DNA of 64,000 nt from Streptomyces spiramyceticus (GCF_028807635.1 NZ_JARBAX010000001.1:2245001-2309000); one strand, 5' to 3'. Positions 28,169 to 37,952 are shown, counted from the stretch's first letter. Numbers and translations: made by a program. The notes: a model not told the origin generated them from the letters alone.

Positions 28169-28786
28169 TCAGGGCATAAGCGTTTCGACGAGGCTCTCCT
28201 GAAGCGCACCGAGCCACAGATACGCCATCACCATCGGCTTGCGCGGATCGGAGTCCGGCAGCCGGTAGAGCTCACCGCTCTCGTCCTCTTCGGTGACCTC
28301 CAGGCGGGTGCCGATGGTCAGCCGCAGATCGTTGAGCGTGCCGAGCCAGCGCGGGCAGTCGTCGGCCGGCAGCTTCAGTACGCCGACCTCCTCGCCGGAC
28401 GCGGCCATCGAGTCCAGGCTGCGCACGACCGCGAGGGCGTTCTCGCGCTTGCGGGCCCGCAGATCGTTCTCCGTAAAACGCCTGAATTCGGCCGAACGGG
28501 CGCGCATCTCGTCCTCGGACACCCCGGATTCCGCCGGATCCGCGTGCGGGTCGCCGTAGGCGTCGGGAAAGAGACGGGCCAGCGCCGGGTCGGAGGGCGC
28601 CTCGCTCGGGCCCTCCGCGAACAGCGCGGCGAGCGGGTCCTCGCCCTCGGCGGGCTGGTCGCCCGGGCCGACCAGCTCAAGGAGCTGTACGGCCAGACTG
28701 CGCAGGATCGAGATCTCGACCTCGTCGAGGGCGACGGCCACGCCACCGCCCGGGACCTCTTCGAAGTACCCGGCGTACCCGGCCAT
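28169..28786 (-). CDS. DUF2017 family protein
   Basis: 205 residues from ATG 28786, overlapping the clpS stop by one base (TGATG). Motifs: EVEISILRSLAVQLLEL, LARLFPDAYGDP, FRRFTENDLRARKRENA, CPRWLGTLNDLRLTIGTRL. In actinobacteria this gene almost always follows clpS, with mec and the cys genes nearby. Function unknown; a link to Clp proteolysis is inferred from the coupling. Confidence 0.9.
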   Translation of the reverse strand: MAGYAGYFEEVPGGGVAVALDEVEISILRSLAVQLLELVGPGDQPAEGEDPLAALFAEGPSEAPSDPALARLFPDAYGDPHADPAESGVSEDEMRARSAEFRRFTENDLRARKRENALAVVRSLDSMAASGEEVGVLKLPADDCPRWLGTLNDLRLTIGTRLEVTEEDESGELYRLPDSDPRKPMVMAYLWLGALQESLVETLMP

Positions 28787-29100
28787 CAGCCGCGGTCCTG
28801 CGTGAGGGTCGCCCAGAGCCCGTATCCGTGCATCGCCTGCACGTCGCGCTCCATCTCCTCGCGGCTGCCGCTGGAGACGACGGCGCGGCCCTTGTGATGG
28901 ACGTCGAGCATCAGCTTGTGGGCCTTGTCCTTGGGGTAACCGAAGTAGGACTGGAAAACGTACTCGACGTAGCTCATGAGATTGACGGGGTCGTTGTGGA
29001 CCAGGGTCACCCAAGGAACGTCGGGTTCGGGGACGGCGAAGGTTTCCTCGGCCGACTCTGGGCGTTCGATCTCTACGGGGGCGACACTCACCCGTCCCAT
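28786..29100 (-). CDS. clpS: ATP-dependent Clp protease adaptor ClpS
   Basis: 104 residues from ATG 29100 (GGAG 6 nt upstream). ClpS core: [37 protein letters not shown] and the C-terminal [17 protein letters not shown]. It delivers N-degron substrates to ClpC/ClpA. Divergent from pncB. Confidence 0.95.
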   Translation of the reverse strand: MGRVSVAPVEIERPESAEETFAVPEPDVPWVTLVHNDPVNLMSYVEYVFQSYFGYPKDKAHKLMLDVHHKGRAVVSSGSREEMERDVQAMHGYGLWATLTQDRG

Positions 29101-29168
29101 GCTGCCACTCCGCAGGGGCCATCGCACAAACGACCCGGGAGAAATCGTCACTCTGACGAGATTGGGGG

Positions 29169-29174
29169 TAGCAT
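29169..29174 (+). promoter_or_regulatory. -10 element of pncB (probable leaderless mRNA)
   Basis: TAGCAT ends 6 nt before the pncB ATG, and no ribosome site precedes the start. This spacing puts transcription at or next to the A of the ATG. Confidence 0.55.
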
Positions 29175-29180
29175 CCCCGT

Positions 29181-30509
29181 ATGAACACTGCGGACCTTGG
29201 GCTGCCGGTGGATGTGCCGTCGACAGCGCTCTTCACCGACCAGTACGAGTTCACGATGCTGCAGGCCGCGCTCAAGGCGGGCACCGCCGACCGGCGCTCG
29301 GTCTTCGAGGTCTTCACCCGTAGGCTGCCGGACGGGCGCCGTTACGGCGTCGTGGCGGGCACGGGGCGGGTGCTGGACGCCGTGGAGAACTTCCGGTTCG
29401 ACGCGGGGGTGCTGGGCTTCCTGCGCGAGCAGGGCATCGTCGACGAACCGACCCTGGAATGGCTCGCCTCGTACCGCTTCACGGGCGACATCTGGGGCTA
29501 TCCGGAGGGCGAGGTCTACTTCCCGGGCTCCCCGATCCTGCGGGTCGAGGGCACCTTCGCCGAGTGCGTGCTGCTGGAGACCGTGATCCTTTCGATCCTC
29601 AACCACGACTCGGCCATCGCCGCCGCCGCGTCCCGGATGGCCGCCGCGGCGGGCGAGCGCCCGCTCATCGAAATGGGCGCCCGGCGTACGCACGAGCTGT
29701 CCGCCGTCGCATCGGCGCGCGCCGCGTATGTCGGCGGGTTCACCTCGACCTCGGACCTGGCGGCCGGTTTCCGGTACGGCATCCCCACCGTCGGCACCAG
29801 CGCCCACGCCTTCACCCTGCTGCACGACAAGGAGCGCGACGCCTTCCAGGCACAGGTCGCCTCGCTCGGCAGCGGTACGACGCTGCTGGTCGACACGTAC
29901 GACGTGGCGGCGGCGGTCCGTACGGCCGTCGAGGTGGCGGGGACCGAGCTCGGCGCGGTCCGTATCGACTCCGGGGACCTGCTGCTGGTCGCGCACCGGG
30001 TGCGGCAGCAGCTGGACGAACTCGGCGCCACCGGGACCAGGATCGTGGTGACGAGCGACCTCGACGAGTACGCGATCGCTTCGCTGGCGGCGGCTCCGGT
30101 GGACGCGTACGGCGTGGGCACTCAGCTGGTCACCGGCAGCGGGCACCCCACCTGCTCCATGGTCTACAAGTTGGTCGCCAGGGCCCGCTCGGGGGACCCC
30201 AAGGCGCCGCTCCAGTCGGTCGCGAAGAAGTCCCTGGGCGGCAAGTTCTCGCTGGGCGGCCGCAAGTGGGCCGCGCGCAGGACGGACGCGTACGGCGTCG
30301 CGGAGGCGGAGGTCGTCGGCACCGGGCCGGTCCCGGCGGAGCTGGCCGACCGGCAGCTGCTCGTCGAGCTGATAAAGGGCGGCGAGGTGGTCGCCAGGGA
30401 GCCGCTGGACGAGGTGCGCGACCGGCACATCGCCGCGCGCGGCGGGCTGCCCATGTCCGCGGTGCAGCTGTCGAAGGGAGAGCCGGTGATCCCGACAGAG
30501 TACGTATGA
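29181..30509 (+). CDS. pncB: Nicotinate phosphoribosyltransferase
   Basis: 442 residues. Motifs: [12 protein letters not shown] at the N-terminus, [10 protein letters not shown] (catalytic-loop region), [38 protein letters not shown] and [13 protein letters not shown]. It makes nicotinate mononucleotide from nicotinate and PRPP (Preiss-Handler NAD salvage). The nicotinamidase gene follows 115 bp downstream on the same strand. Confidence 0.95.
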   Translation: MNTADLGLPVDVPSTALFTDQYEFTMLQAALKAGTADRRSVFEVFTRRLPDGRRYGVVAGTGRVLDAVENFRFDAGVLGFLREQGIVDEPTLEWLASYRFTGDIWGYPEGEVYFPGSPILRVEGTFAECVLLETVILSILNHDSAIAAAASRMAAAAGERPLIEMGARRTHELSAVASARAAYVGGFTSTSDLAAGFRYGIPTVGTSAHAFTLLHDKERDAFQAQVASLGSGTTLLVDTYDVAAAVRTAVEVAGTELGAVRIDSGDLLLVAHRVRQQLDELGATGTRIVVTSDLDEYAIASLAAAPVDAYGVGTQLVTGSGHPTCSMVYKLVARARSGDPKAPLQSVAKKSLGGKFSLGGRKWAARRTDAYGVAEAEVVGTGPVPAELADRQLLVELIKGGEVVAREPLDEVRDRHIAARGGLPMSAVQLSKGEPVIPTEYV

Positions 30510-30624
30510 GGGGGCCGGCCGACCCCCTATCAGTCAATCGCCCCCTCCCACAAGGCCGTTGGAGTCTCTACCCTCAACACTCTCGACCCCGTCCCCGCCA
30601 CTCCCCCACCGAAGGGCCCCCGCC

Positions 30625-31209
30625 ATGCACCGCGCCTTGATCGTCGTCGACGTTCAGAACGACTTCTGTGAGGGCGGCAGCCTCGCGGTGGCGGGCGGTG
30701 CCGATGTCGCCGCCGCCGTGACCGACCTGATCGGCGAGGCCCCGGCCGGCTACCGCCATGTCGTCGCCACCCGCGACCACCATGTCGACCCGGGCGACCA
30801 CTTCTCGGCCAGCCCGGACTACGTCCACTCCTGGCCCGTGCATTGCGTCGCCGGTACGGAGGGCGTGGGCTTCCACCCGAACTTCGCGCCGGCCGTCGCC
30901 TCGGGCGCCATCGCCGCCGTCTTCGACAAGGGCGCGTACGCCGCGGCGTACAGCGGCTTCGAGGGCACCGACGAGAACGGCGTCCGGCTCGCCGACTGGC
31001 TGCGCGAGCGTGGCGTCACCGAGGTCGACGTGGTCGGCATCGCGACGGACCACTGCGTGCGCGCGACCGCGCTGGACGCGGCGCGGGAGGGCTTCGCCAC
31101 GCATGTGCTGCTCGACCTGACGGCCGGAGTCTCGCAGGAGACGACGGCTGCGGCGCTGGAGGAGATGCGCGAGGCGGGCGTGGAGCTGTCGGGCAAGCCG
31201 GTGGTCTAG
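30625..31209 (+). CDS. pncA: Nicotinamidase
   Basis: 194 residues from ATG 30625 (GAAGGG ~8 nt upstream). Isochorismatase fold with the Asp of the triad in LIVVDVQNDFCEGG, Lys in AVFDKGAYAAAYSGF and nucleophile Cys in GIATDHCVRATALDA. It converts nicotinamide to nicotinate, the substrate of PncB encoded just upstream. Confidence 0.94.
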   Translation: MHRALIVVDVQNDFCEGGSLAVAGGADVAAAVTDLIGEAPAGYRHVVATRDHHVDPGDHFSASPDYVHSWPVHCVAGTEGVGFHPNFAPAVASGAIAAVFDKGAYAAAYSGFEGTDENGVRLADWLRERGVTEVDVVGIATDHCVRATALDAAREGFATHVLLDLTAGVSQETTAAALEEMREAGVELSGKPVV

Positions 31210-31218
31210 GCGTACGTC

Positions 31219-31249
31219 ACGCCCGGCGCGGGCGCCTCACGCCGGGCGT
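31219..31249 (+). terminator. Terminator after pncA
   Basis: ACGCCCGGCG / CGCCGGGCGT, a 10-bp perfect stem. Several further copies of the ACGCCGGGCGT arm follow up to 31335, a small local repeat cluster. Confidence 0.65.
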
Positions 31250-31322
31250 GCCTGTCCGCACGCCCGGCCTACCCGTTCTCACGCCCCGGCCTACGCGTCG
31301 TCTACGCCGGGCGTGCCGGTGC

Positions 31323-31634
31323 TCACGCCGGGCGTACGGGTCTGAGCAGCGCCCGTATCGGGTGCCACAGCTCCGAGGTCGTCTGCGGCGCCGCGCGCCA
31401 CAGCAGGCCGTCCGGATGGTGCAGGACCGCCGTGATCTCGTCCAGCGTCGGGGGATGGGCGTTGCCCCGCAGGTAGACGGCGCGCAGTCCGAGATTCCGC
31501 AGCCTGGTCAGGGCGCGGGCTCGGTTCGCGGAGTGGACCAGGACGCGGACCTTGCCGTCGTCGCCCCCTGGGCTGGGCAGGGTCAGAGCGACGACCACAC
31601 TGCCGCCAGGGAGCCGTACATAACCACCGGACAT
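31323..31634 (-). CDS. Conserved hypothetical protein
   Basis: 103 residues from ATG 31634 (GGGGGA ~9 nt upstream); a TTG three codons earlier is possible. The sequence (VRLPGGSVVVALTLP, VRVLVHSANRARALTRLRNLG, HPPTLDEITAVLHHPDGLLW) looks like a compact alpha/beta protein and has good GC3. I do not recognise a named family. It is convergent with pncA. Confidence 0.65.
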   Translation of the reverse strand: MSGGYVRLPGGSVVVALTLPSPGGDDGKVRVLVHSANRARALTRLRNLGLRAVYLRGNAHPPTLDEITAVLHHPDGLLWRAAPQTTSELWHPIRALLRPVRPA

Positions 31635-31697
31635 GCCTGTCAATCCCCCGTAAGACGTCGTGTCAATAAGAGCTGGGCAAGAGCATCTAAACGTGAA

Positions 31698-31727
31698 CGG
31701 CCGCCGCCCGCTAGAGGGCGACGGCCG
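31698..31727 (-). terminator. Hairpin downstream of the M6 protease gene
   Basis: CGGCCGCCGCCC / GGGCGACGGCCG, 12-bp stem with one mismatch and a 6-nt loop. A second, outer terminator candidate for the protease gene. Confidence 0.5.
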
Positions 31728-31759
31728 ATCATGTTTTGACCTGCGGTTATACAGGGGGC

Positions 31760-31776
31760 CTGGGGGCGTCCCCCAG
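31760..31776 (-). terminator. Terminator hairpin after the M6 protease gene
   Basis: CTGGGGG / CCCCCAG, a 7-bp perfect stem with a 3-nt loop, 5 bp after the stop codon. Confidence 0.6.
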
Positions 31777-31781
31777 AAAAC

Positions 31782-34181
31782 TCAGTACTTCGCGGAGGGG
31801 CCGACCTTCACCGTCATCGTCGAGCCACTCTTCGGCTCGCTGACGATCGAGATCTTGGTGTTGGTGTCAGGGACCTCCACACCCGCGGTCGGGTTCTCCT
31901 TGTACCAGTACGTCCCCTTACGGTCGTCGAAGACCGGGACGCCCTTCTGCGACTTCAGGTCCAGCGGCACGTCCGCGTTGTGCAGCGTGAACGCGTCCGT
32001 CCGGTACTTGCTGAAGGTCGAGTCGAAGGTCTGGATCTTGTTCCGCATCAACTTGCCGTCCGCCCACTTCAGCGGCTTGGCGTGCGCGTCGACCGGCAGG
32101 ATCAGGCCCTTGCCGTGGTGCTGGCTGGTGTTGTTGTCCTTCTGGGAGGTGTCCCAGAGCCAGACCAGCAGGCCGTTCTGGTACGGGTAGTGCTCGACCC
32201 AGCTGGGACGGGTCGTGGCGAAGCCGAAGTTGTACGGGCCGGCCTTGAGGGTCTTGTCGTACGACACGTACTGGCGGTTCTCGGCCAGGTAGTACTGCTC
32301 GTACGCCTTGGTGAAGGACTCACCGATGCGCGAGAAGCCCTTGGCGGTCCAGCCGTTGTCGTCGCCCTCGGCGTTGTCCGTGAACAGCGGGGCGCCGTCC
32401 GCGGTCACCGTGATGGCGTCGGCCGCGAAGCCCTTGCCGCCCGCGCCGCCGTCGGTCTGGTAGCGGAAGCGGAGGTCGATCTTCTTGCCCGCGTACGCGT
32501 CCAGCGGGAACGCCAGCTTCTTGTACGCGCCGCCCTCACCGGTCAGGCCGGGCTTGTCGGCGGCGTCGCGCGGCAGCGCCTTGCCGTCCGCGGTGCCGTC
32601 GACGGCGTCCCATGTCTTGCCCGCGTCGGTCGAGACCTCGGCGTACAGCCAGTCGTACTCGGCCTCGATGTCCCACCAGCCCTGCAGCGACAGGCCGGCC
32701 TTGGCCTTGCCGGTGAGGTCGACGGACCGCGTCAGGGTGTTCTTGAGGTCGTCACCCATGTCGCTCCACCACTGCTTGGAGCCCTCGGCGGGCTTCACGA
32801 CAGTCGTGGTGACGGGCTTCTTCGGCAGCTCGACGACGAGCGCCTGCGGGTTCCTGGTGTTGTACGCCGAAACGCCCAGCTTGTGCGTCGACTTCTTCGC
32901 GGCCTTGGCCTTGTCGTAGTCGAGCCAGCCCAGCTGGAGCTTGTCCCAGGCCGTCATGTCGCCCGGCAGGTCGCCGATTTCGTTCTTGGCCTTGCCGAGC
33001 CAGGAACCGGCCGACATCAGTGACCAGAAGCCGACGTTGTTGTCGCCCTTGCCGCTGGTGTCGTACAGGTCGGGCAGGCCCAGGTCGTGGCCGTACTCGT
33101 GGGCGAAGACGCCGAGGCCGCCGTTCTCGGGCTGCATCGTGTAGTCGCCGACCCAGATGCCGGTCTTGCCGATCTGGGCGCCGCCGGCCGGGTTGTTCGC
33201 GGGGCCGGTCTTGCCGGCGTCCGTGCCGTACGCGTACCAGCGGTGCGCCCAGAGCGCGTTCTCGCCCTCCGTGCCGCCGCCCGCCGACTCGTCCTCGCCC
33301 GCGTGGACGATCTGGAAGTGGTCGATGTAGCCGTCCGACTCGTTGAAGTTGCCGTCCGAGTCGAAGTCGTAGCGGTCCCAGAGGTCGTACTTGGCGAGCT
33401 GCGCCTTGATCTCGGCGTCGCTCTTGCCGGCGGCCTTCTGGGCCTCGGTCCAGGCGGTCACGCCGTCGCGGACGGCGTCCCACACGTTGGAGCAGTTGCT
33501 GCTGCCGCAGTAGTTGGAGCCGTAACGGGCCTCGTTGTAGTCGACCTTGACCCAGTCGGAGACCTCGCCGTCGACCGAGTAACGGCCGGACGAGGTCTTC
33601 TCGTAGTAGGTCTTGAGCGAGTCCTTGCCCTTGCCCGTACCGAAATACAGGTCCTGGAAGTGCTTCTGGTTGTAATCCTTCTGCCAGGCCGTGGAGTTGT
33701 CCTGCGCACGGTCCGGCTCGGCTATCCGGTTGTGCGCCGGTCCGGCCTCGCCCCCGTACTTCTTCACGGGCGGCTTCGGTCCGTCGCCGTCCGGGTCGAA
33801 CATCGTGGTGTTGTCGACCTTGTCGCCGAACTCCACCAGGATCGTGAAGATCTTGTCGGTCTTCTCCCGGCCGAGCTCGACGTACTTCTTGTCGTCGAGC
33901 TTCACGACCTTGGAGCCGCCGCGGCGCTGCACCGTGGCGTCCCCGGATATGACCTGTTCGAGCGCAGCCTGGCGCTCGGCGTCCTGCTGCTCGCTGAACG
34001 GGCCTTCGAGATCGTGCTCGACATGGTCTTTGGCCGGCGCCGGGTCACGACGCTCGATGCCTGCCGAGCCGGCCGACTTGTCGTCGGCCTGAGCGGTGGC
34101 GAACGCCGACGCCGTCGCGGCGGTCGCGGCCATGGCCACGACTACGGCGGCGGCTCTGATCCGCCCTCTGTTGGTGGTCAC
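31782..34181 (-). CDS. Secreted M6-family metalloprotease (immune inhibitor A type)
   Basis: 799 residues from GTG 34181 (GGGAGG ~14 nt upstream, rather far). Signal peptide at the N-terminus (AAAVVVAMAATAATASAFAT). A propeptide-like region precedes the peptidase domain with zinc site HEYGHDLGLPD and a downstream Met in FWSLMSAGSW. A long C-terminal beta-rich part follows (LSLQGWWDIEAEYDWLYAEV, KIDLRFRYQTDGG), like the MAM/jelly-roll domains of InhA proteases. It degrades extracellular protein. The frame continues upstream of the GTG but that is not coding. Confidence 0.92.
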   Translation of the reverse strand: MTTNRGRIRAAAVVVAMAATAATASAFATAQADDKSAGSAGIERRDPAPAKDHVEHDLEGPFSEQQDAERQAALEQVISGDATVQRRGGSKVVKLDDKKYVELGREKTDKIFTILVEFGDKVDNTTMFDPDGDGPKPPVKKYGGEAGPAHNRIAEPDRAQDNSTAWQKDYNQKHFQDLYFGTGKGKDSLKTYYEKTSSGRYSVDGEVSDWVKVDYNEARYGSNYCGSSNCSNVWDAVRDGVTAWTEAQKAAGKSDAEIKAQLAKYDLWDRYDFDSDGNFNESDGYIDHFQIVHAGEDESAGGGTEGENALWAHRWYAYGTDAGKTGPANNPAGGAQIGKTGIWVGDYTMQPENGGLGVFAHEYGHDLGLPDLYDTSGKGDNNVGFWSLMSAGSWLGKAKNEIGDLPGDMTAWDKLQLGWLDYDKAKAAKKSTHKLGVSAYNTRNPQALVVELPKKPVTTTVVKPAEGSKQWWSDMGDDLKNTLTRSVDLTGKAKAGLSLQGWWDIEAEYDWLYAEVSTDAGKTWDAVDGTADGKALPRDAADKPGLTGEGGAYKKLAFPLDAYAGKKIDLRFRYQTDGGAGGKGFAADAITVTADGAPLFTDNAEGDDNGWTAKGFSRIGESFTKAYEQYYLAENRQYVSYDKTLKAGPYNFGFATTRPSWVEHYPYQNGLLVWLWDTSQKDNNTSQHHGKGLILPVDAHAKPLKWADGKLMRNKIQTFDSTFSKYRTDAFTLHNADVPLDLKSQKGVPVFDDRKGTYWYKENPTAGVEVPDTNTKISIVSEPKSGSTMTVKVGPSAKY

Positions 34182-34300
34182 TTGATGAATGTCCTCCCCC
34201 GCGGCCGCGTCACACGGACCGTATGTGAGGGGTTCCGCGCGCGACACGCGTCTCAAGTGACGACATTCGACCGGAGTTGCCGAAGAAAAGACAGATCTTG

Positions 34301-34317
34301 ACTTGGGCAGCCCAAGT
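34301..34317. promoter_or_regulatory. Palindrome upstream of the M6 protease
   Basis: ACTTGGGC-A-GCCCAAGT, a perfect 8-1-8 palindrome 120 bp before the protease start and next to a TTGACT-like box. Candidate operator. The remainder of 34182-34567 holds no gene I can support. Confidence 0.45.
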
Positions 34318-34567
34318 GCACTATGCAGACTTCCACTTCCGCATTCCGGACACCTTTGATCAGGTTCGAAGGGCGCGTCGATCTCACCTGATGAGATACG
34401 GAATGACTCCGTGCGCCCCCGATGCACCGGCACCGTGGGTTAGGTCACGCTTACTGCCGGTTCCGTGCGGGCAGTCACCGTCGTAGAGTCGCTCGACAGT
34501 GCGACCCGGTTGCCCGGTCGAGAGACCCTTTTTGCTCCCCATCGCTGCTCCGAGGACGGATATCGCC

Positions 34568-34852
34568 ATGCCGCGTCCGACTGCCGCACAGTGTGCCTAC
34601 GGTTCGGCCACCGTCATCTTCTCGACGCTCGCCATGCTGCTCCTTTCCCAGACCGCTTCCGGCATCGGCATCGCGGTCATCGCGCTCGCGGCGCTCGCCC
34701 TGGGAGTGCTGGTCGCGCTGACCGTTCCCATGCCGAAGACGGCGCGTACGGTGCGGTGTACGACTCGCGGGAGTGCGAGTCCTACGCCGGACCGTACGGC
34801 CGTCTCCGAAGCGGTCAGCGGGGCGCGGGTGCCGACGCACTCACGTGGTTGA
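34568..34852 (+). CDS. Small membrane protein
   Basis: 94 residues from ATG 34568 (GAGGA ~11 nt upstream). Two adjacent TM segments (YGSATVIFSTLAMLLLSQTA and IGIAVIALAALALGVLVALT) are followed by a basic tail. Good GC3 supports coding. Its 3' end overlaps the convergent RDD gene by 12 bp. No family recognised. Confidence 0.6.
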   Translation: MPRPTAAQCAYGSATVIFSTLAMLLLSQTASGIGIAVIALAALALGVLVALTVPMPKTARTVRCTTRGSASPTPDRTAVSEAVSGARVPTHSRG

Positions 34853-35590
34853 CACGACCACGGTTTTGCCCGCCTTGTCGTGCAGCCCCTGCTTGTAGGG
34901 CTTGTCGACCAGCACCATCACCAGGTTGATGAGCCACCAGAGACAGAAGCAGCAGACCAGGGCAGGCACCCACAGCACGACGGAACGCAGAAGTGAGGCG
35001 CTGATCTCCGGGACCATGCCGCTGTTGAGCATCGCTACGCGCAGGTTCATGAGCCGCTTGCCGACGGTCTGGCCGCCGCTCCTGGTGGTCATGTAGGCGT
35101 CGTACGCGATGTACGCGGCCATGGTGATGAGCTGCCACGCCAGTGACTTGCCGCCGGTCATCTGGGTGGAGATCTCGTCCCAGTCGTCGCCGTTGTAGGC
35201 ATCGAACATGCCGAGCAGCCAGCCGAGCAGGGACAGCGGGACGCCGACGATCAGTACGTCGATGATGCGGGCCACGATGCGCTTGCCGAGGGGGGCGAGC
35301 GGCGGCATCCCGGCGAGCGGGTCGGCGGCGCCGCCGCTGTAGGGCGGGGGCGGGGTGCCGTACGGGGGGCCGCCGCCGTAGGGACCGCCGTCGTAAGGGC
35401 CGCCGCCGCCCGGTCCGGCGGGGCCGCCCGGTCCGCCAGGTCCGTACGGTCCCCCGGCCCCGCCCGCGCCGCCCTGTCCTCCTGCTCCGCCCGGTCCGCC
35501 CTCTCCGCCCGGCGGCGGTTCCTGCGGCGGCTTCTTGAGGAACGGGTCGTCATCGGACGGCTGGCCGGGCGGCGGCTGGTCGGTGCTCAT
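34841..35590 (-). CDS. RDD-family membrane protein 1
   Basis: 249 residues. The N-terminal ~95 residues are Pro/Gly-rich and presumably disordered. The RDD domain follows (PLGKRIVARIIDVLIVGVPL, GQTVGKRLMNLRVAMLNSG) with three TM segments, ending HDKAGKTVVV. Function of RDD proteins is mostly unknown; some act in ion transport. A second RDD gene lies ~350 bp upstream with element B between them. Confidence 0.88.
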   Translation of the reverse strand: MSTDQPPPGQPSDDDPFLKKPPQEPPPGGEGGPGGAGGQGGAGGAGGPYGPGGPGGPAGPGGGGPYDGGPYGGGPPYGTPPPPYSGGAADPLAGMPPLAPLGKRIVARIIDVLIVGVPLSLLGWLLGMFDAYNGDDWDEISTQMTGGKSLAWQLITMAAYIAYDAYMTTRSGGQTVGKRLMNLRVAMLNSGMVPEISASLLRSVVLWVPALVCCFCLWWLINLVMVLVDKPYKQGLHDKAGKTVVVSTT

Positions 35591-35657
35591 AACCGCAGTC
35601 GACCGCGACCGCCCGCCGTCCGCATCCGGTCGGGTGCCGTTCGGGGGATGGACGGGT

Positions 35658-35918
35658 TAGGGGGTGTCCGGCGGAGCAGGCCGGCTTCAGGGTGCGGCGC
35701 CATATCAGCGCTGGTGAGCGGGGCTTGGTGCGTGCAGCTGCAAGGCGGAGGAGGGAGTCGACGCAATGGGGGTCCCCCCTGTTCGAGCGCAGTCGAGAAC
35801 TTGGGGGAGTCGCCGACCGACGACAACGCCGGAGGGGGTCCCCCCTGGCCCTTAAGGCCTTGGGGGAGTGCGTGCCAAGCCCCGCGGCCCAGGCATGATC
35901 CGCCGGACACCCCCCTAG
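35658..35918. mobile_element. MITE-like element B (~260 bp)
   Basis: Ends TAGGGGGTGTCCGGCGGA and TCCGCCGGACACCCCCCTA, nearly perfect inverted repeats, flanked by TTAG/CTAG. The interior matches element A except for two small palindromic insertions (35767-35810 and ~35832-35870), each starting GGGGGTCCCCCCTG and ending TTGGGGGAGT. No transposase. It lies between the two RDD genes. Confidence 0.75.
35767..35810 (+). repeat. Small nested palindromic repeat
   Basis: A ~44-bp unit inserted inside element B and absent from element A. Related copies: 39026-39069 (inverted, inside element C) and 24145-24186. Confidence 0.65.
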
Positions 35919-35937
35919 GCCCCCGCCTCACCCTCCG

Positions 35938-37719
35938 TCAGCTGTCGCTCGCCACGAACGTACGCGCCACCTTGTCGTGCCAGCACTGCCTCCACGGGCG
36001 GTCGAACAGGCACCACATGGCGTTGACGACACCGACGGCGAGGACGCCGAGCACGCCGTACACCAGCCAGCGCCGCAGCGCCGCCCAGAAGGCCGGGGGC
36101 TCGTGCGCCTCGATGTCCCGCACGTGCATACGGCACAGCTTCTTACCGAGCGTACGGCCCCACTTGACGGTCGGCAGCACCTCGTAGACCACTCCGAAGA
36201 GCAGGAACGCGGCGAGCACGATGCCGAGGTATCCGGCCGTCGTACCGTCGAGCAGCCATACGGTGACGGTCTCGCCGGAGAGCTTCGCCGCCTCGATCTT
36301 GCCGTCGACATGTGTGACGGCCTTCGATACGAGCGGTACGGCGACCGGGCCGACGACGGCCCCGAGGACCACCGTGTCGACGAGTCGCGCTGCAAGCCGC
36401 TTGCCGAGTCCGGCGGGCCTCGCCGCGGCCTGGGCCTGGGCGGCCTGCAGGAACGGGTCACTGACCGGCGGCTTCCAGGGCACGACGGGTTCCGAAGCGG
36501 GCGCGCCCTGGTCCGGCTGCGCCAGCCGGTGCACCTGCTGCGCCCACGAGGCGGCGCCACCACCGGCCCCGGACGCCACGGGGGCGCCCCCAGCGGCGCC
36601 TTGGGCGCCCTGCCCCTGCTGCGCCTGGCCGGGAGTCGAAGCACGGCCGGTGAGGGGGGCCTGTGCCTGGCCCTGTGCCTGTCCTTGTGCCTGGCCCGGG
36701 ACTTGACGGGGGCTCTGCCCCTGGCCGGCGGCCGGGGCCCAGCTGGGGCCTTGGGCCTGACCCGCGCCGGCTGCCTGGCCGGAGGTCTGCTGGCCCTGCC
36801 CCGGGACGTGCGGCCGGGCCGGGGCGTGCGCCTGACCCGGGTTCTGGCCTGACGTGTGGGGCCCGCCCTGGCCCGGGACGTGCGGCCGATCGGGGCTCTG
36901 GCCCTGCCCCGCGCCTTGCGCCTGACCGGGGTTCTGGCCCGGAGGCCGGCCCTGGCCCGGGTTCTGCGGCGACGGGTTGGCGGGGGTGGGCCGGCCGGGG
37001 GTCTGGGGCTGCTGGGCGCCCGGGGTCATCGTCCTGATCGCCATCGTGCCGTCCGCCCTGGTCGTGCGGGCGGCCTCCTCCGCGCCCTGGCGCAGGGCGC
37101 GGATCGTGACCGTACCGTCGGCGGGAGGCTGTGCCTGTCCGGGCCTGCGTACGCCCGGCAGTGCACCCCGGCTGGGGTCGCCCGAGGCCGGGTCCTGCGT
37201 ACCGCCACCGGAACCGGAGGCCGAAGCACCGCCTGCCCCTTGCTGCGGCGCCGGGTCGCCGGGGTCGGACGCCCCTGCGCGGGGGTCGCCCGCGCTCTGG
37301 GACGGGGTCCCCCGGCGTGGGTCGCCCGACGCGGCGTCCGGCTGCGAGGAGCCCCAGGAGACGCGGCGGTCGCGCTCGCCGCCGAAGCCCGTCTGGCGGG
37401 AGGTGTCCGCCTGCCAGGCCGACGCCGGTTCCGGGGCGTTTCCGTGCAGGTGCGCGCCTTCGGGCTCCTCGTCGAAGAAGAGCGGGCCGGTCTCCTCCAC
37501 CGGAGACGGCGCGGACGGCGCGGACGGCGCGGTGGGCGCAGCGGACGTGGCGCCGCCCGGCGGGGGCGGCATCGCCTCGCCGTCGGCGGGCGCGGGGCGG
37601 CTGGTTCCGGGCACCCACGCGGCCCCGTTCCAGAACCGGACATATCCGGGGATGGACGGGTCGGGATAGTAGCCAGGAGTGGGGCTGCTGTCGCCGTTGG
37701 CCGGGGTGGGGGCGCTCAT
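35938..37719 (-). CDS. RDD-family membrane protein 2 with DUF2510 and long low-complexity linker
   Basis: 593 residues from ATG 37719. The N-terminus has a DUF2510 motif (TPGYYPDPSIPGYVRFWNGA). Then come ~380 residues of Gln/Gly/Pro-rich sequence with NPGQ, GQGQ and HVPGQG repeats. The C-terminal ~160 residues are the RDD domain (LGKRLAARLVDTVVLGAVVG, GRTLGKKLCRMHVRDIEAHE, final CWHDKVARTFV). DUF2510 is common at the N-terminus of actinobacterial membrane proteins. The linker is far longer than in its neighbour. Confidence 0.88.
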   Translation of the reverse strand: MSAPTPANGDSSPTPGYYPDPSIPGYVRFWNGAAWVPGTSRPAPADGEAMPPPPGGATSAAPTAPSAPSAPSPVEETGPLFFDEEPEGAHLHGNAPEPASAWQADTSRQTGFGGERDRRVSWGSSQPDAASGDPRRGTPSQSAGDPRAGASDPGDPAPQQGAGGASASGSGGGTQDPASGDPSRGALPGVRRPGQAQPPADGTVTIRALRQGAEEAARTTRADGTMAIRTMTPGAQQPQTPGRPTPANPSPQNPGQGRPPGQNPGQAQGAGQGQSPDRPHVPGQGGPHTSGQNPGQAHAPARPHVPGQGQQTSGQAAGAGQAQGPSWAPAAGQGQSPRQVPGQAQGQAQGQAQAPLTGRASTPGQAQQGQGAQGAAGGAPVASGAGGGAASWAQQVHRLAQPDQGAPASEPVVPWKPPVSDPFLQAAQAQAAARPAGLGKRLAARLVDTVVLGAVVGPVAVPLVSKAVTHVDGKIEAAKLSGETVTVWLLDGTTAGYLGIVLAAFLLFGVVYEVLPTVKWGRTLGKKLCRMHVRDIEAHEPPAFWAALRRWLVYGVLGVLAVGVVNAMWCLFDRPWRQCWHDKVARTFVASDS

Positions 37720-37952
37720 CACCGTGGTCCCGTATCTAGTCGATGGCCTCGTTATCGGGGTCCACATCTATCAGACCGCCGCAACGCGCCGGGCCCCTCC
37801 CGCCGGAAGCACTCCTTTCCGGGCATCCCTCCGGCCGTATGCGAAGTTCTTCAAGCAGGGGGTGAAAGTCGCGTAATGGAGCGAAGGGAAGCCCCTCTCT
37901 TCCCGTGAGGCCCGCTCCCGGGCCCCGTACCGGAGGAGAGGAAGGCACCCAC

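Noticed and set aside
35692..35898. Small ORF inside element B
   Set aside because: Same shadow frame as in element A, interrupted by the nested palindromes.
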